A stretch of 28,907 nt of DNA, from NCBI GenBank assembly GCA_947629725.1, contig CANREU010000004.1:1-28907 (forward strand). The letters run 5' to 3'. Below, one piece after another: positions 20,036 through 28,298 of the stretch. Numbering within the stretch: position 1 is the stretch's first letter; every line of letters begins with the position of its first letter. Source of the stretch: an uncultured Clostridia bacterium. GTDB taxonomy: Bacteria; Bacillota; Clostridia; Christensenellales; Borkfalkiaceae. A program made the position numbers and the translations under genes. The notes under the pieces are model-generated. The model did not search any database and had not been told where the DNA came from. It was given only the letters and a program-made list of their open reading frames with translations.

Positions 20036-20905
20036 TCAGCCCCTCTTCCCGAACAGTTTCTTCGCTACCCGTGCGATAAGGAGGGTGAAGCGGGAGACGT
20101 GCAGCTCGCGGCAGATCCGCTTTTTGTCCCACCCGAGGGAGGTAGCGAGGGCGTAGTAGTGCCACACGGCGGCAAGTTTGCGCCTCGGGCCCCGCTGCAC
20201 GCGGCGGCACAGGGCAAAGTAATAGAGATAGCCGAGGGGGTTGCGCCGTCTCACCTCTTCGGCGTTACGGGTGAGCCCGTCCTCGAGGTATTCGCACACG
20301 ATAACGGGTTCGTTGAACCAGCGGAGCTTATAGCCCGCCGCGGCGATCGCATACCACACGGTGTTTTCGGTGACGAACTTCTCCCCCTCGAATTCGGGGA
20401 AGGGGAAGGCGCGGAGCACTTCGGTGAAGAAGGCCTCCGCCTTGTCGCCCGTAATGTTGTATTTTTCCCGCTCGAGGGAGGTCGCGTCCACGAAGCCGCC
20501 CTTGAAGGAAGTGCCGAGGTCGCTCCCGTCCGCATGCACTTTAAGCCCCGCTACGCCTCCCCATTTTCCGCCCCCATCCAGCGATTTTTGCCACTTGATG
20601 AGGGTCTCGACGGCGTTCTCTTCGAGGTGGTCGTCCGAATCCACGATGAGGAAGAGCTCCCCTTTTGCGAGGGAGACGCCGCGGTTTACGGCGCGGTGTT
20701 TGCCGCCGTTCTCCTGCCGCACGAAGCGGAGGGGCACTTCCTTCTCCTTTTCCCACTTTTCGAGGAGCTCCGCCGTGCCGTCGGAAGAGCCGTCGTCCAC
20801 GACGACCCACTCAAAGTTTTTCGAGGTCTGCTTTTTGAGGGAGGCGTAGAGGACGGGCAGCAGGTGCGCGCGGTTGTAGGCGGGGGTGAAAACGGTGACC
20901 ATCAT
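20036..20905 (-). CDS. Family 2 glycosyltransferase
   Basis: 289 residues, GT-A fold, cytosolic or membrane-associated. Visible motifs are VTVFTPAYNRAHLLPVLYASL (nucleotide-binding start), WVVVDDGSSDGT, ENGGKHRAVNRG and the metal-binding D89-S-D91-D92. The ENTVWYAIAAAGYKLRWFNEPVIVCEYLEDGLTRN region is usual for this GT2 subgroup, in which the acceptor is a growing lipid-linked glycan. Donor and linkage cannot be read. Starts ATGATG at 20905 or 20902; the first overlaps the upstream stop by 4 nt. It sits between the polymerase and flippase genes. Confidence 0.92.
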   Translation of the reverse strand: MMVTVFTPAYNRAHLLPVLYASLKKQTSKNFEWVVVDDGSSDGTAELLEKWEKEKEVPLRFVRQENGGKHRAVNRGVSLAKGELFLIVDSDDHLEENAVETLIKWQKSLDGGGKWGGVAGLKVHADGSDLGTSFKGGFVDATSLEREKYNITGDKAEAFFTEVLRAFPFPEFEGEKFVTENTVWYAIAAAGYKLRWFNEPVIVCEYLEDGLTRNAEEVRRRNPLGYLYYFALCRRVQRGPRRKLAAVWHYYALATSLGWDKKRICRELHVSRFTLLIARVAKKLFGKRG

Positions 20906-22080
20906 GCCTCCTTTCGGGCGAAGAGGAGCCCGTAAGCGATCAGGATCGCGTAAAAATTATAGGGGGAGAAGAAGTAGATGTCGAAGAAGCTCATCACGGT
21001 CACGGTGACGAGGAAAAGGGCGGGGGCGCGGCCGGCGCGCTCTCCGTATGCCCCCGCATAGGGAGCCGCCCCGACGGCGGAAAACGCCGCGTAGAACACG
21101 AGGAAGGAGGGGAGCCCGGTGGCGGCGAGGGTGCCGAGGGGCTGGTTGTGCGCATTCATCATGAGGACGTTGCCCGTCTGTTCGTAGAGGTCCCTGTTGA
21201 GTTCGTTCCCCACGCCGAAGAGGGGGTGCTCCGCGATCGCCTTGAAGGCGCCGTTCCAGATGGTCTGCCTCCCCGTGAAGAGGTCCTTCCCGAGGATCAC
21301 GATCTTCCCGTTCCCGATGAGGGGGAAGAGGACCTCGGAGTAGAGGAACGCCGCCAAAACGCCGAGGAGGGAGAAGCAGAAGAGCAGCCCGCACACGGTG
21401 GGCGCGGTGAAAGAGTTGCGCTTCCACGTGCGGCAGACGAGGGCGGCGCAGGTGAAAAAGAGGGAGCCCAAAAGCGCCGTGCGGGAGAGGTACACGAGCT
21501 GCAAGAGGAATAGAAGAATAGAGAGGGCGAGGCGGCGGAGCCCCCTCTCCGAGAGATAGCGGGAGAAGCACACGCAGTAGAGCACGGTGAGGAGGAACCC
21601 GCAGGTGTTGGGGTTGAATTTCCCCGCGGGGAGGGTGAGACTCGGGTCCCCGGGCACGCCGTTGAGGAGAAGAAGCCCCACCGCGACCGCAAAGAGGGGC
21701 AGAAGGAGTTCCCGCTCCGCGCGGCGGAGGGGGTCTTTACGGTAGCAATAGAGCCCCACAAGGACGGTGAGCAGCCCATAGGCGTGGGTGAGGTCGGTCC
21801 CGTCGAGGGCGGAGGAGATCGCCGCCAAGAGGAAGGAGGCTAAAAAGAGGAGTTTGAGCCAGAGGGGCGTATAAAGTTTGCGCGCCGAAAGGGCGATGGC
21901 CGCAGCTAAAAAGCCCGCCGCAAAGAAGAGCGGATAGAGGTAGTCGCCGAACGGCAGTTCGCCGCAAAAAACGGGCAGGTAAAAATACAGCAGCATGCAC
22001 ACGAGGAGCACTGCCGTGAGCCAAAAAGAGGCGCTCAGTCCCCTTTTCCGCGGTGTTAAGTTGCAGAGAGCGGGTTTCAT
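20902..22080 (-). CDS. O-antigen ligase/polymerase-like (Wzy) membrane protein
   Basis: 392 residues, about 10-12 hydrophobic segments. A large external loop near 255-320 contains ILGKDLFTGRQTIWNGAFKAIAEHPLFGVGNELNRDLYEQTG, the Wzy_C-type signature (G-R-x-x-x-W...HPLFGVG) of O-antigen polymerases and ligases. In a Wzx/Wzy locus it should polymerise flipped repeat units outside the membrane. ATG 22080 is chosen because it overlaps the upstream stop by 4 nt and begins MKPALCNLTPRKRGLSASF; an open extension to 22125 would overlap the upstream gene much more. Confidence 0.87.
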   Translation of the reverse strand: MKPALCNLTPRKRGLSASFWLTAVLLVCMLLYFYLPVFCGELPFGDYLYPLFFAAGFLAAAIALSARKLYTPLWLKLLFLASFLLAAISSALDGTDLTHAYGLLTVLVGLYCYRKDPLRRAERELLLPLFAVAVGLLLLNGVPGDPSLTLPAGKFNPNTCGFLLTVLYCVCFSRYLSERGLRRLALSILLFLLQLVYLSRTALLGSLFFTCAALVCRTWKRNSFTAPTVCGLLFCFSLLGVLAAFLYSEVLFPLIGNGKIVILGKDLFTGRQTIWNGAFKAIAEHPLFGVGNELNRDLYEQTGNVLMMNAHNQPLGTLAATGLPSFLVFYAAFSAVGAAPYAGAYGERAGRAPALFLVTVTVMSFFDIYFFSPYNFYAILIAYGLLFARKEA

Positions 22081-22832
22081 GGATTTTCTTTTTTCCGTTT
22101 GCTGGACGCCAAAAACCGTTTCCATGCGAGGACGGGGTGGGCAAAGCAGAAGAGGACCTTTCCCCTCTTTCTTCCGTATTGTAAGCGGAAACGGAAGTAG
22201 AGCCGGTCTTCTTTTTCATACCAGCTCGCGTCGTAGTGGTGTACGGTGCGCGTGTTTTCGGTCGCGCACAGTTTGTGCCAATCGAGCCCCATGGGCTGGA
22301 AATATTCCATCGGGTACACGGCGATCCCGCCCACATGCTGGAGGGTGCCGTTTAATTGCAGCCCCATCTTTCGGAGGAGATCGGTGTAGAGGATGGGCGA
22401 CGTGATCTCAAACATCCGCTCCGCCGAAAAATGCACCCCTTCATACTGTTTTAAGATCTCCCCGAAGAAGGGCTCGTGCGGGGCGGCGGCATGGAGAATG
22501 AGGCCGGGGTTCACGATGTCGGGCCGCTCGAACCCCATGAAGGAGGTCTCTGTAAGGTCGTCGATCCCCTTCACGAATTCCACGTCGGTATCGACGTACA
22601 CCCCCCCCTCGTGATAGAGGGCATAGGTGCGCACATAGTCGGCTACGAACGCCCACTTCTTTGCGGCATACGCCTCCGCCACGAAGGGGACGGAATTCAC
22701 GTCGAAATTGCTCTCGTCCCAGCGCTTGACCGTATAGCCAGGGCAGAACTTTTTCCACGTCTCCATATAGCGGACGGTGCTCTCGGGAAGGGGCGCGCCG
22801 CCGAACCAGCAGTAGTGCAAAATTTTGATCAC
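22077..22832 (-). CDS. GT32-type glycosyltransferase (OCH1/capsular family)
   Basis: 251 residues. The pattern IKILHYCWFGGAPLPESTVRYMETWKKFCPGYTVKRWDE, then AFVADYVRTYALYHEGGVYVDTDVE with D81-T-D83, is diagnostic of the GT32/'glycosyltransferase sugar-binding region with DXD' family. These enzymes commonly add Gal, GalNAc or Man in capsule loci. The GTG start at 22832 has GGAG 7 nt upstream. The gene is separated from the preceding GT2 by 12 nt and overlaps the polymerase gene by 4 nt. Base composition returns to GC-rich here after the AT-richer stretch upstream. Confidence 0.9.
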   Translation of the reverse strand: MIKILHYCWFGGAPLPESTVRYMETWKKFCPGYTVKRWDESNFDVNSVPFVAEAYAAKKWAFVADYVRTYALYHEGGVYVDTDVEFVKGIDDLTETSFMGFERPDIVNPGLILHAAAPHEPFFGEILKQYEGVHFSAERMFEITSPILYTDLLRKMGLQLNGTLQHVGGIAVYPMEYFQPMGLDWHKLCATENTRTVHHYDASWYEKEDRLYFRFRLQYGRKRGKVLFCFAHPVLAWKRFLASSKRKKENP

Positions 22833-22844
22833 TTTCTATCTCCG

Positions 22845-23834
22845 TTATATCCATGACAATAGGCCGTAAAAATGCCAACGGAACAGGAGCAAATAAACGG
22901 CATATTTGAATTTTAATTTTGTCTTTGTGGGCTTACAGTAAGCCGCCGCTTTCTTGTTCTTTGCGATTTTTTTGAGTTCTTCTCTTTTCTGCTTTTTGGT
23001 CATATTGTCGCATTCGCGAAGTTTGAGGAAACAAATGTTGAACAGCCATGCGAGCGCGCAAGAGTGGAAATCTATTATATTGTAATAGGCAGAAGCCTGT
23101 TGCATATTGTTTACGATTTTTTCCCAATCTTCGAGATACGAACTCTTATATACGTGCGCGATCGAGTCTCCCCGCTGCAAATAATGATACAGTACCTCTT
23201 TTACATAGACCATTCGGTCGCATTCCATCATGACGGGAATGATCAAAGCCGCGTCTTCGCCCATCGATACGCCCTTGTCTTCAAAGGAAAAGCAATTTAC
23301 GAGCAAGTCCCGCTTTATCAGTTTATTACACCGCGAGCCCGAGATATATGTGCCCGACATTCCCTTTCTTATGGAGGGGAACACGGGATAAGGAAACGCG
23401 CCGTTTTCCTTTGTGAGTACGCAAGCGGCGGGGATCCCGAGGTCGGTCACTTGCAGACACGCGCCGCTTTCATCTACGCGGTCGTAGTCGCACAGAGCGA
23501 TCTCGGCGCCGCTCTCAACGATCGCGCCCGCCAATTTCTCATACATGTCTTTTTCGATATAGTCGTCGCTGTCCACGAACCCGATATAATCACAGGAAGC
23601 GGCGCGCACACCGACGCGAACGGCATTCGACAGTCCGCCGTTTTCTTGGTCGATGATATGGATGCGCCCGTCTTTTTCGGCATATTCCTTGCAGATCTGC
23701 AAGCTATTATCCGTGCTTCCGTCGTTGACCAACAAAATTTCGGCGACGGTCCCGCTTTGGACGCACACACTGTCAAGGCATTTGCGCAGATATTTTTCCA
23801 CGTTGTAAACGGGGATCACGAGGCTGATCTTCAT
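22845..23834 (-). CDS. Family 2 glycosyltransferase
   Basis: 329 residues. ISLVIPVYNVEKYLRKCLDSV, LLVNDGSTDNSLQICKEYA, ENGGLSNAVRVGV and the D88-S-D90-D91 metal site (GFVDSDDYIEKDMYEKL) are textbook for the EpsJ/CpsI-like GT2 group. A later MGEDAALIIPVM is the acceptor-side acidic motif. A basic tail (MTKKQKREELKKIAKNKK) and a final hydrophobic patch suggest membrane association. It overlaps licD by 4 nt. Codon use is visibly AT-richer than in flanking genes, suggesting that this part of the operon was exchanged. Confidence 0.93.
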   Translation of the reverse strand: MKISLVIPVYNVEKYLRKCLDSVCVQSGTVAEILLVNDGSTDNSLQICKEYAEKDGRIHIIDQENGGLSNAVRVGVRAASCDYIGFVDSDDYIEKDMYEKLAGAIVESGAEIALCDYDRVDESGACLQVTDLGIPAACVLTKENGAFPYPVFPSIRKGMSGTYISGSRCNKLIKRDLLVNCFSFEDKGVSMGEDAALIIPVMMECDRMVYVKEVLYHYLQRGDSIAHVYKSSYLEDWEKIVNNMQQASAYYNIIDFHSCALAWLFNICFLKLRECDNMTKKQKREELKKIAKNKKAAAYCKPTKTKLKFKYAVYLLLFRWHFYGLLSWI

Positions 23835-24658
23835 TGTTTTGCGGCCGTTTCCTTTGCGAGGTAGGGGGTACTCAGGTCGAGGAACAAATAGTCGTGGCTG
23901 CCGCCCCGCTGTCCCTCCGGCGGGATCTTCTTATAGTCTCCGTAGACTGCCGTGAGGTATCGATCCGCGTTGCACGGACCGTAGACCTGCATATCCTCGA
24001 AAGGATAGAGCACGGGCTCGCCCATCCATGCGCGCTCGACGATCTCGCGCTCGTTCCATGCTCCCAAAAGATTTCCGACGAAGCGGCACTCATCATAGGG
24101 GCGGGACGCGCACAGCCTGTCGATTTTTATGGCTCGCTTCTTCCACCCGGCCGTAAACATGCGGGAGAAGAGCACCGCCGCGTTTTTGAAGAAACTCCGT
24201 TTCTTTTTCAGTCTGCAAACGGTGATGTACTGAAATGCCTTTTTGCGGTGTATTTTTTTATAATTTTTACGGCTCTCTTCGGGAGTATTGCCGATCCCGT
24301 CTATGGGGAAAATATCTATATACAGACCGCGGCGCGCCTTGAAACGGGTGTTCTCGATGAGGGTCGTTTCCGTATCGTAGAGTTTACAGAACAACACGCC
24401 GAATTCGCGGTTTTCCGTCGGAGTTTCCAAAAGATACTTGCTCCCCTTCGGAATGGATCCGGCGCACGCCTTAAAGCGTTCGTAGTCCTCTCGCGGCATT
24501 CCCACGTCGATGTCGTCGTCCCACGGGATAAACCCCTTGTGCCGCACGGCGCCGAGCAGCGTTCCGCCGAGAACGTAGTAGGAGATCTTGTTTTCAATGC
24601 AAAAGGCATGAAGCCATTTCATCATTTCCAACAATTTTGTTTGAATTGCATTCAGCAT
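23831..24658 (-). CDS. licD: LicD-family phospho-transferase
   Basis: 275 residues. The nucleotidyltransferase-fold signature YYVLGGTLLGAVRHKGFIPWDDDIDVGM (D47-D49, D51) is diagnostic of LicD/fukutin-related proteins, which add phosphocholine or polyol phosphates to glycans. RFKARRGLYIDIFPIDGI and GNLLGAWNEREIVERAW are also family segments. It probably decorates the surface polysaccharide with a phosphorylated group. No licABC choline uptake and activation genes are in the window. ATG 24658 overlaps the upstream stop by 7 nt; the open frame upstream to 24919 is read-through into the neighbouring gene and reads as nonsense. Confidence 0.9.
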   Translation of the reverse strand: MLNAIQTKLLEMMKWLHAFCIENKISYYVLGGTLLGAVRHKGFIPWDDDIDVGMPREDYERFKACAGSIPKGSKYLLETPTENREFGVLFCKLYDTETTLIENTRFKARRGLYIDIFPIDGIGNTPEESRKNYKKIHRKKAFQYITVCRLKKKRSFFKNAAVLFSRMFTAGWKKRAIKIDRLCASRPYDECRFVGNLLGAWNEREIVERAWMGEPVLYPFEDMQVYGPCNADRYLTAVYGDYKKIPPEGQRGGSHDYLFLDLSTPYLAKETAAKQ

Positions 24659-25578
24659 AGTCTCTCTTGCTCCGACGGCGTATTTTCCCGATTTGATTTG
24701 GATAGTATTTTCAGCACTTCCGCGTCGACGGACAAATCGAATTTTCGCGCCATGAAAGCCGCGCTTGCCGCAAGCTGCGGAATATCTTCCGCCGTCAGAA
24801 TTTTCGGGTTGCTCCCGCCCATGCTCCAATCCGCATAGTGAAGGTAGTCTGCGATTTCCCCCCGAACGGGGCAACTCATCACGAGCGTTTGTAAAAAGCT
24901 CTCGTCGGGGCAAACGCAATGTCTGTAAAACCGCAAAAATTCAGGGTGCGTTGCGATGTAGTCTACGACCCACGCGGCGCACATCCCCGAGATACACGCC
25001 CAATTCGAGCCGAAATAAAAAGGCAGTCCCGTCTTGTTCTTCCGTCTGAAAATGCGGAAAGTGCGGCCGTATCCTCCGCTGACCTCCACCCAAAGCCGTC
25101 GCAATGCCCGTTGCCAAAATTTCATCCCGATCCAATGCAAAGGGAAATAAACGGCGTTCCTCTTATCGTAATGGTTCGGCGCCCCGCCGTTATTTGCGGA
25201 AGGGAAGAAGTTTATAAATTCGTGGCCCGCATTTTCTTTGAAAAATTCAAAGAGGGTCCGCATCGGCTTTATGGGAAAATCCTGCCCGCTGCAAAACCAA
25301 TAATAGTCGAAGCCGCCTCTTTTTGTCGCATACGAAAGCAGCCGATATTCGCATTCCGCTTGTGAAACTCTACCCCATTTTACGTTTACGCGTTCCGATC
25401 GCGGCAGCACCTCTACGAATTCCGATCGGATAAGTTTGTCCTCAAAATCCGCTTTTTTGTCGAGATGAACGAATACCGTAACGGAATCCCTTCCTTCGTT
25501 TTCGGAGATCAACTGTTTCAGCAAGAGGTTTACTTGCTCGGGCGCTTTATGGCACATGAGAAGAATTGCCAACCTCAT
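24652..25578 (-). CDS. GT14-like (core-2/I-branching type) beta-N-acetylglucosaminyltransferase
   Basis: 308 residues. It begins MRLAILLMCHKAPEQVNLLLKQL and has VFVHLDKK and the CSGQDFPIK motif (about 96-104). GSNWACISGMCAAWVVDYI and CVCPDESFLQTLVM, with HYADWSMGGSNPK near the end, match the bacterial branch of the core-2/I-branching (GT14) family. Animal relatives make beta-1,6-GlcNAc branches; bacterial donors vary, so the sugar is uncertain. ATG 25578 overlaps the upstream stop by 4 nt. It lies in the AT-richer cassette between two GT2 genes and next to licD. Confidence 0.88.
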   Translation of the reverse strand: MRLAILLMCHKAPEQVNLLLKQLISENEGRDSVTVFVHLDKKADFEDKLIRSEFVEVLPRSERVNVKWGRVSQAECEYRLLSYATKRGGFDYYWFCSGQDFPIKPMRTLFEFFKENAGHEFINFFPSANNGGAPNHYDKRNAVYFPLHWIGMKFWQRALRRLWVEVSGGYGRTFRIFRRKNKTGLPFYFGSNWACISGMCAAWVVDYIATHPEFLRFYRHCVCPDESFLQTLVMSCPVRGEIADYLHYADWSMGGSNPKILTAEDIPQLAASAAFMARKFDLSVDAEVLKILSKSNRENTPSEQERLC

Positions 25579-26417
25579 TTGGCTTTCCTCTTTTTGTGCA
25601 GCATCTTGAAGAACACGAATTTCCGCAGCCATGCGGGCATAAGGCAGACGAGGAACTGAATGAAGTTTGTCTTTCTGTATTCCCGCTTGGAGATAAAGCC
25701 CGTCTCCAAGATCTTTTTGCGTGCGCTCTTGTATTTTTTATAATACTTCATCCCGCCGCGGCGGGTGATCATATTGCGGTCGGTGCGCACAAAGCACAAA
25801 GTTTCGCCGACGTTTTTGCACACGGCGCCGCGGAGGAGCATATCCACCCAAAGCATGTCGTCCTCCATGAGCGGGCAATCTTTATAGTTCCCCGCCTCGA
25901 GCACCTTGCTCTTTTTGAACATGACTGTTACATGATTGAAGGCGCTCCGCGTCTTTTGGTATTTCTCGATCTCTTCTTGCGTTAGGGGGACGTGCCGCTC
26001 GCCGACGATCTCTTCGGGGGTCGTTTCAAACTCCTTTATCTGCCCGCCGCAGAGATCGAGCGACGGGTCTTTCTCAAACTCCGCAAGTTGCAGCGCAAAC
26101 CGCTCGGGGACGGCGATGTCGTCGCTGTCCATGCGGGCGATGAGTTCATAGCTGCATTCTGGCACGCCCGCCGCAAGCGCCAAGCCCAGCCCGCGGTTTT
26201 CGGGCAGCGGCACCTCCTTTAAGCAGACGCCCGACATCGTCTTATACTTGTCGATGACGGCCTGCAATCCTTCGGGGATGGGGCCGTCTTTTACGATGAC
26301 CCACTCGTCCGCTTGCACCGTCTGATGAAAAACGCTTTCCAGCGCCTTATCGAAGAATTCGGGATTTTCCTTGTAATACACGGAAAAAAGCACCGAAAAT
26401 TTTGCTTTTTCTTCCAT
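25575..26417 (-). CDS. Family 2 glycosyltransferase
   Basis: 280 residues. FSVLFSVYYKENPEFFDKALESV, WVIVKDGPIPEGLQAVIDKY, ENRGLGLALAAGV and the R-M-D97-S-D99-D100 metal site (LIARMDSDDIAVPERFALQ) place it with the GT2 group containing AmsE/WbbD-like capsule enzymes. The acceptor-side CPLMEDDMLWVDMLLRGA motif is present. It follows the phosphoglycosyl transferase by 1 nt, so it probably adds the second sugar to the lipid-linked primer. Donor not readable. Confidence 0.92.
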   Translation of the reverse strand: MEEKAKFSVLFSVYYKENPEFFDKALESVFHQTVQADEWVIVKDGPIPEGLQAVIDKYKTMSGVCLKEVPLPENRGLGLALAAGVPECSYELIARMDSDDIAVPERFALQLAEFEKDPSLDLCGGQIKEFETTPEEIVGERHVPLTQEEIEKYQKTRSAFNHVTVMFKKSKVLEAGNYKDCPLMEDDMLWVDMLLRGAVCKNVGETLCFVRTDRNMITRRGGMKYYKKYKSARKKILETGFISKREYRKTNFIQFLVCLMPAWLRKFVFFKMLHKKRKAK

Positions 26418-26418
26418 T

Positions 26419-27108
26419 TTACCTCTTCAAAACCGCGAACACGGTGCGGAACATCGTGCCGATGTCGCGGAAAAATCCGCACTTTTTGAGGGACGCGAGA
26501 TTGTATTCCATTTTTTCGGGCAGCACCTTTTCCACATACGCCTCGTCCGCGTTCTCCGCGTCCGCAAGGAGGGCGTCCTCATCCTTAAAGAGGATGCTCG
26601 CCTCCGAGGTCACGCCTGCGGGCAAGAGGAGGGTGGCGCGCATTTCGTCGGTGTAACGGCCGACATACTTGGGCACTTCGGGGCGGACGCCCACAAAGGA
26701 CATCGTCCCGCGGAGAATATCGAAGAGCTGGGGGAGTTCGTCGAGCCGCAGCTTGCGGAGGGTCCTCCCCACGCGGGTGACGCGGGCGTCGTTTTTGGAG
26801 GTGACCTGTGCGCCCGCCGCCTCGGCGTCCTTTATCATGGTGCGGAATTTGTAGATGCGGAAGGTCTTCCCATACTGCGTGACCCGCGTCTGCCGAAAGA
26901 AGACGGGGCCGCGGGAGTCCGCCTTTACGGCGATCGCAACCGCGACCAGCACGGGGGAGAGGAGGATGAGAAGGAGGAGGGCGGCGAACACATCGAAGCA
27001 CCTCTTCCAAAAGAGGGAGAAGTTCTTCTTGCGAAGCGCCTTCCAATAGGGGTACACGGCGTCGCAGCGCATATTCTCGGGCAGTTTTTCCCAGCGCTTT
27101 ACAAGCAT
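26419..27108 (-). CDS. Undecaprenyl-phosphate sugar phosphotransferase (small PGT, PglC-like)
   Basis: 229 residues, monotopic phosphoglycosyl transferase. A short cytosolic N-terminus leads to the re-entrant hydrophobic segment (38-62, CFDVFAALLLLILLSPVLVAVAIAV). Then come DSRGPVFFRQTRVTQYGKTFRIYKFRTM, the catalytic D123-E124 pair in LRLDELPQLFDIL, and GTMSFVGVRPEVPKYV. It moves a sugar-1-phosphate from a UDP-sugar to undecaprenyl phosphate, starting the repeat unit. Its donor is probably the product of the two upstream enzymes. ATG 27108 overlaps the aminotransferase gene by 10 nt. Confidence 0.95.
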   Translation of the reverse strand: MLVKRWEKLPENMRCDAVYPYWKALRKKNFSLFWKRCFDVFAALLLLILLSPVLVAVAIAVKADSRGPVFFRQTRVTQYGKTFRIYKFRTMIKDAEAAGAQVTSKNDARVTRVGRTLRKLRLDELPQLFDILRGTMSFVGVRPEVPKYVGRYTDEMRATLLLPAGVTSEASILFKDEDALLADAENADEAYVEKVLPEKMEYNLASLKKCGFFRDIGTMFRTVFAVLKR

Positions 27109-28298
27109 GTTACAAGCTCCGCAAAGTTCTCGGCGACGTACTCCGCCTCTCCGTCCGTAAGGAGGGTGTGAAGGGGGAGGGTGATCTCATTCTCAAAGAA
27201 GGCATAGGCGTTCGGGAAGTTTGCGATGTCGAACCCGAGCCTGCGGTATGCCGTGTGCATGGGGAGGGGCTTATAGTGCACGTTGCAGGCGATCCCGCGG
27301 TCGGCCATAGCCATGATGAGGCGGTTTCGCTCTTCGAGCCCCGCGCGGGGCACGCGGGTGATGTAGAGGTGCCCCGAGGAGGAGTAGCTCTCCGTATAGT
27401 GGTCGAGGGTGCGCACGCCGAGGGGGCGAAGCACCGAATCGTAATAGGCGATGAGTTGTTTTCTCCGCGCGAGGAGGGCGGGATAGCGGCCGAGCTGGGC
27501 GAGCCCGATCGCGGCGGCGACGTCCGTCATGTTGCACTTATAATAGGTGCCGACGATGTCGTATTCCCAAGCGCCGAGGCGGGTCTTTGCGAGGGCGTCT
27601 TTCGACTGTCCGTGGAGGGAGAGGAGCTGCAGGGTGCGGTAGAACTCCTCGCTGTCGAACCCCGCGCGCTCCCTCCATGTGAGCATGCCGCCCTCCGCGG
27701 TCGTGAAATTCTTCACCGCGTGGAAGGAAAAGGCGGAAAGATCGGCAATGCTCCCCACTTTTTTCCCGTGGCGCTCCGCGCCGAACGCGTGCGCGGCGTC
27801 GGCGAGCACAACGACCCGCCCGATCGCCTCCTGCAACCCGTTCGCGGGGCGGAACAGCCCGCGCTTTCTCTCGACGATCCCGAAGATCCTATCGTAGTCG
27901 CAGGGGACGCCCGCGAGATCGACGGGGATGATCGCCTTCGTTCTTTCGTTTATCGCCCTTTCGAGTGCGTCGTAATCAAGTTCGGGCTTATCCTTCTGGA
28001 TGTCGACAAGGACGAGCTTTGCGCCGACGTGGCAGACGACCGAGGCGGTGGCGGTGTAGGTGTAGGCGGAGGTGACGACCTCGTCGCCCTCGCCGATCCC
28101 GAGCGCGCGGAGCGCCATTTCCGCGCAGGCGGTCTGCGAGTTGAGGCACACCGCTTTTTCCGTTCCCACGAACGCCGCGCCGCGCCGTTCCAATTCTTTG
28201 GTGCGCGGGCCCGTCGTGATCCAGCCCGAGCGGAGCGCCGCGGAAACTTCTTCGATCTCCGCCTCCGTGATGTCGGGCGGGGAAAATTCGATCCTCAT
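27099..28298 (-). CDS. DegT/DnrJ/EryC1 family sugar aminotransferase
   Basis: 399 residues, PLP enzyme that converts a 4-keto-6-deoxy sugar nucleotide to the 4-amino sugar. IEFSPPDITEAEIEEVSAALRSGWITTGPRTKELE is the standard start; SQTACAEMALRALGI and DAAHAFGAE bind PLP; K196 in SFHAVKNFTTAEGG is the Schiff-base lysine. With a CapD/PglF dehydratase before it and a PglC-like transferase after it, it is the PglE-equivalent of a bacillosamine or AATGal-type pathway. No N-acetyltransferase gene (PglD) is seen in between, so the product may stay a free 4-amino sugar or be acetylated by a distant gene. ATG 28298 overlaps the upstream stop by 4 nt. Confidence 0.94.
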   Translation of the reverse strand: MRIEFSPPDITEAEIEEVSAALRSGWITTGPRTKELERRGAAFVGTEKAVCLNSQTACAEMALRALGIGEGDEVVTSAYTYTATASVVCHVGAKLVLVDIQKDKPELDYDALERAINERTKAIIPVDLAGVPCDYDRIFGIVERKRGLFRPANGLQEAIGRVVVLADAAHAFGAERHGKKVGSIADLSAFSFHAVKNFTTAEGGMLTWRERAGFDSEEFYRTLQLLSLHGQSKDALAKTRLGAWEYDIVGTYYKCNMTDVAAAIGLAQLGRYPALLARRKQLIAYYDSVLRPLGVRTLDHYTESYSSSGHLYITRVPRAGLEERNRLIMAMADRGIACNVHYKPLPMHTAYRRLGFDIANFPNAYAFFENEITLPLHTLLTDGEAEYVAENFAELVTCL

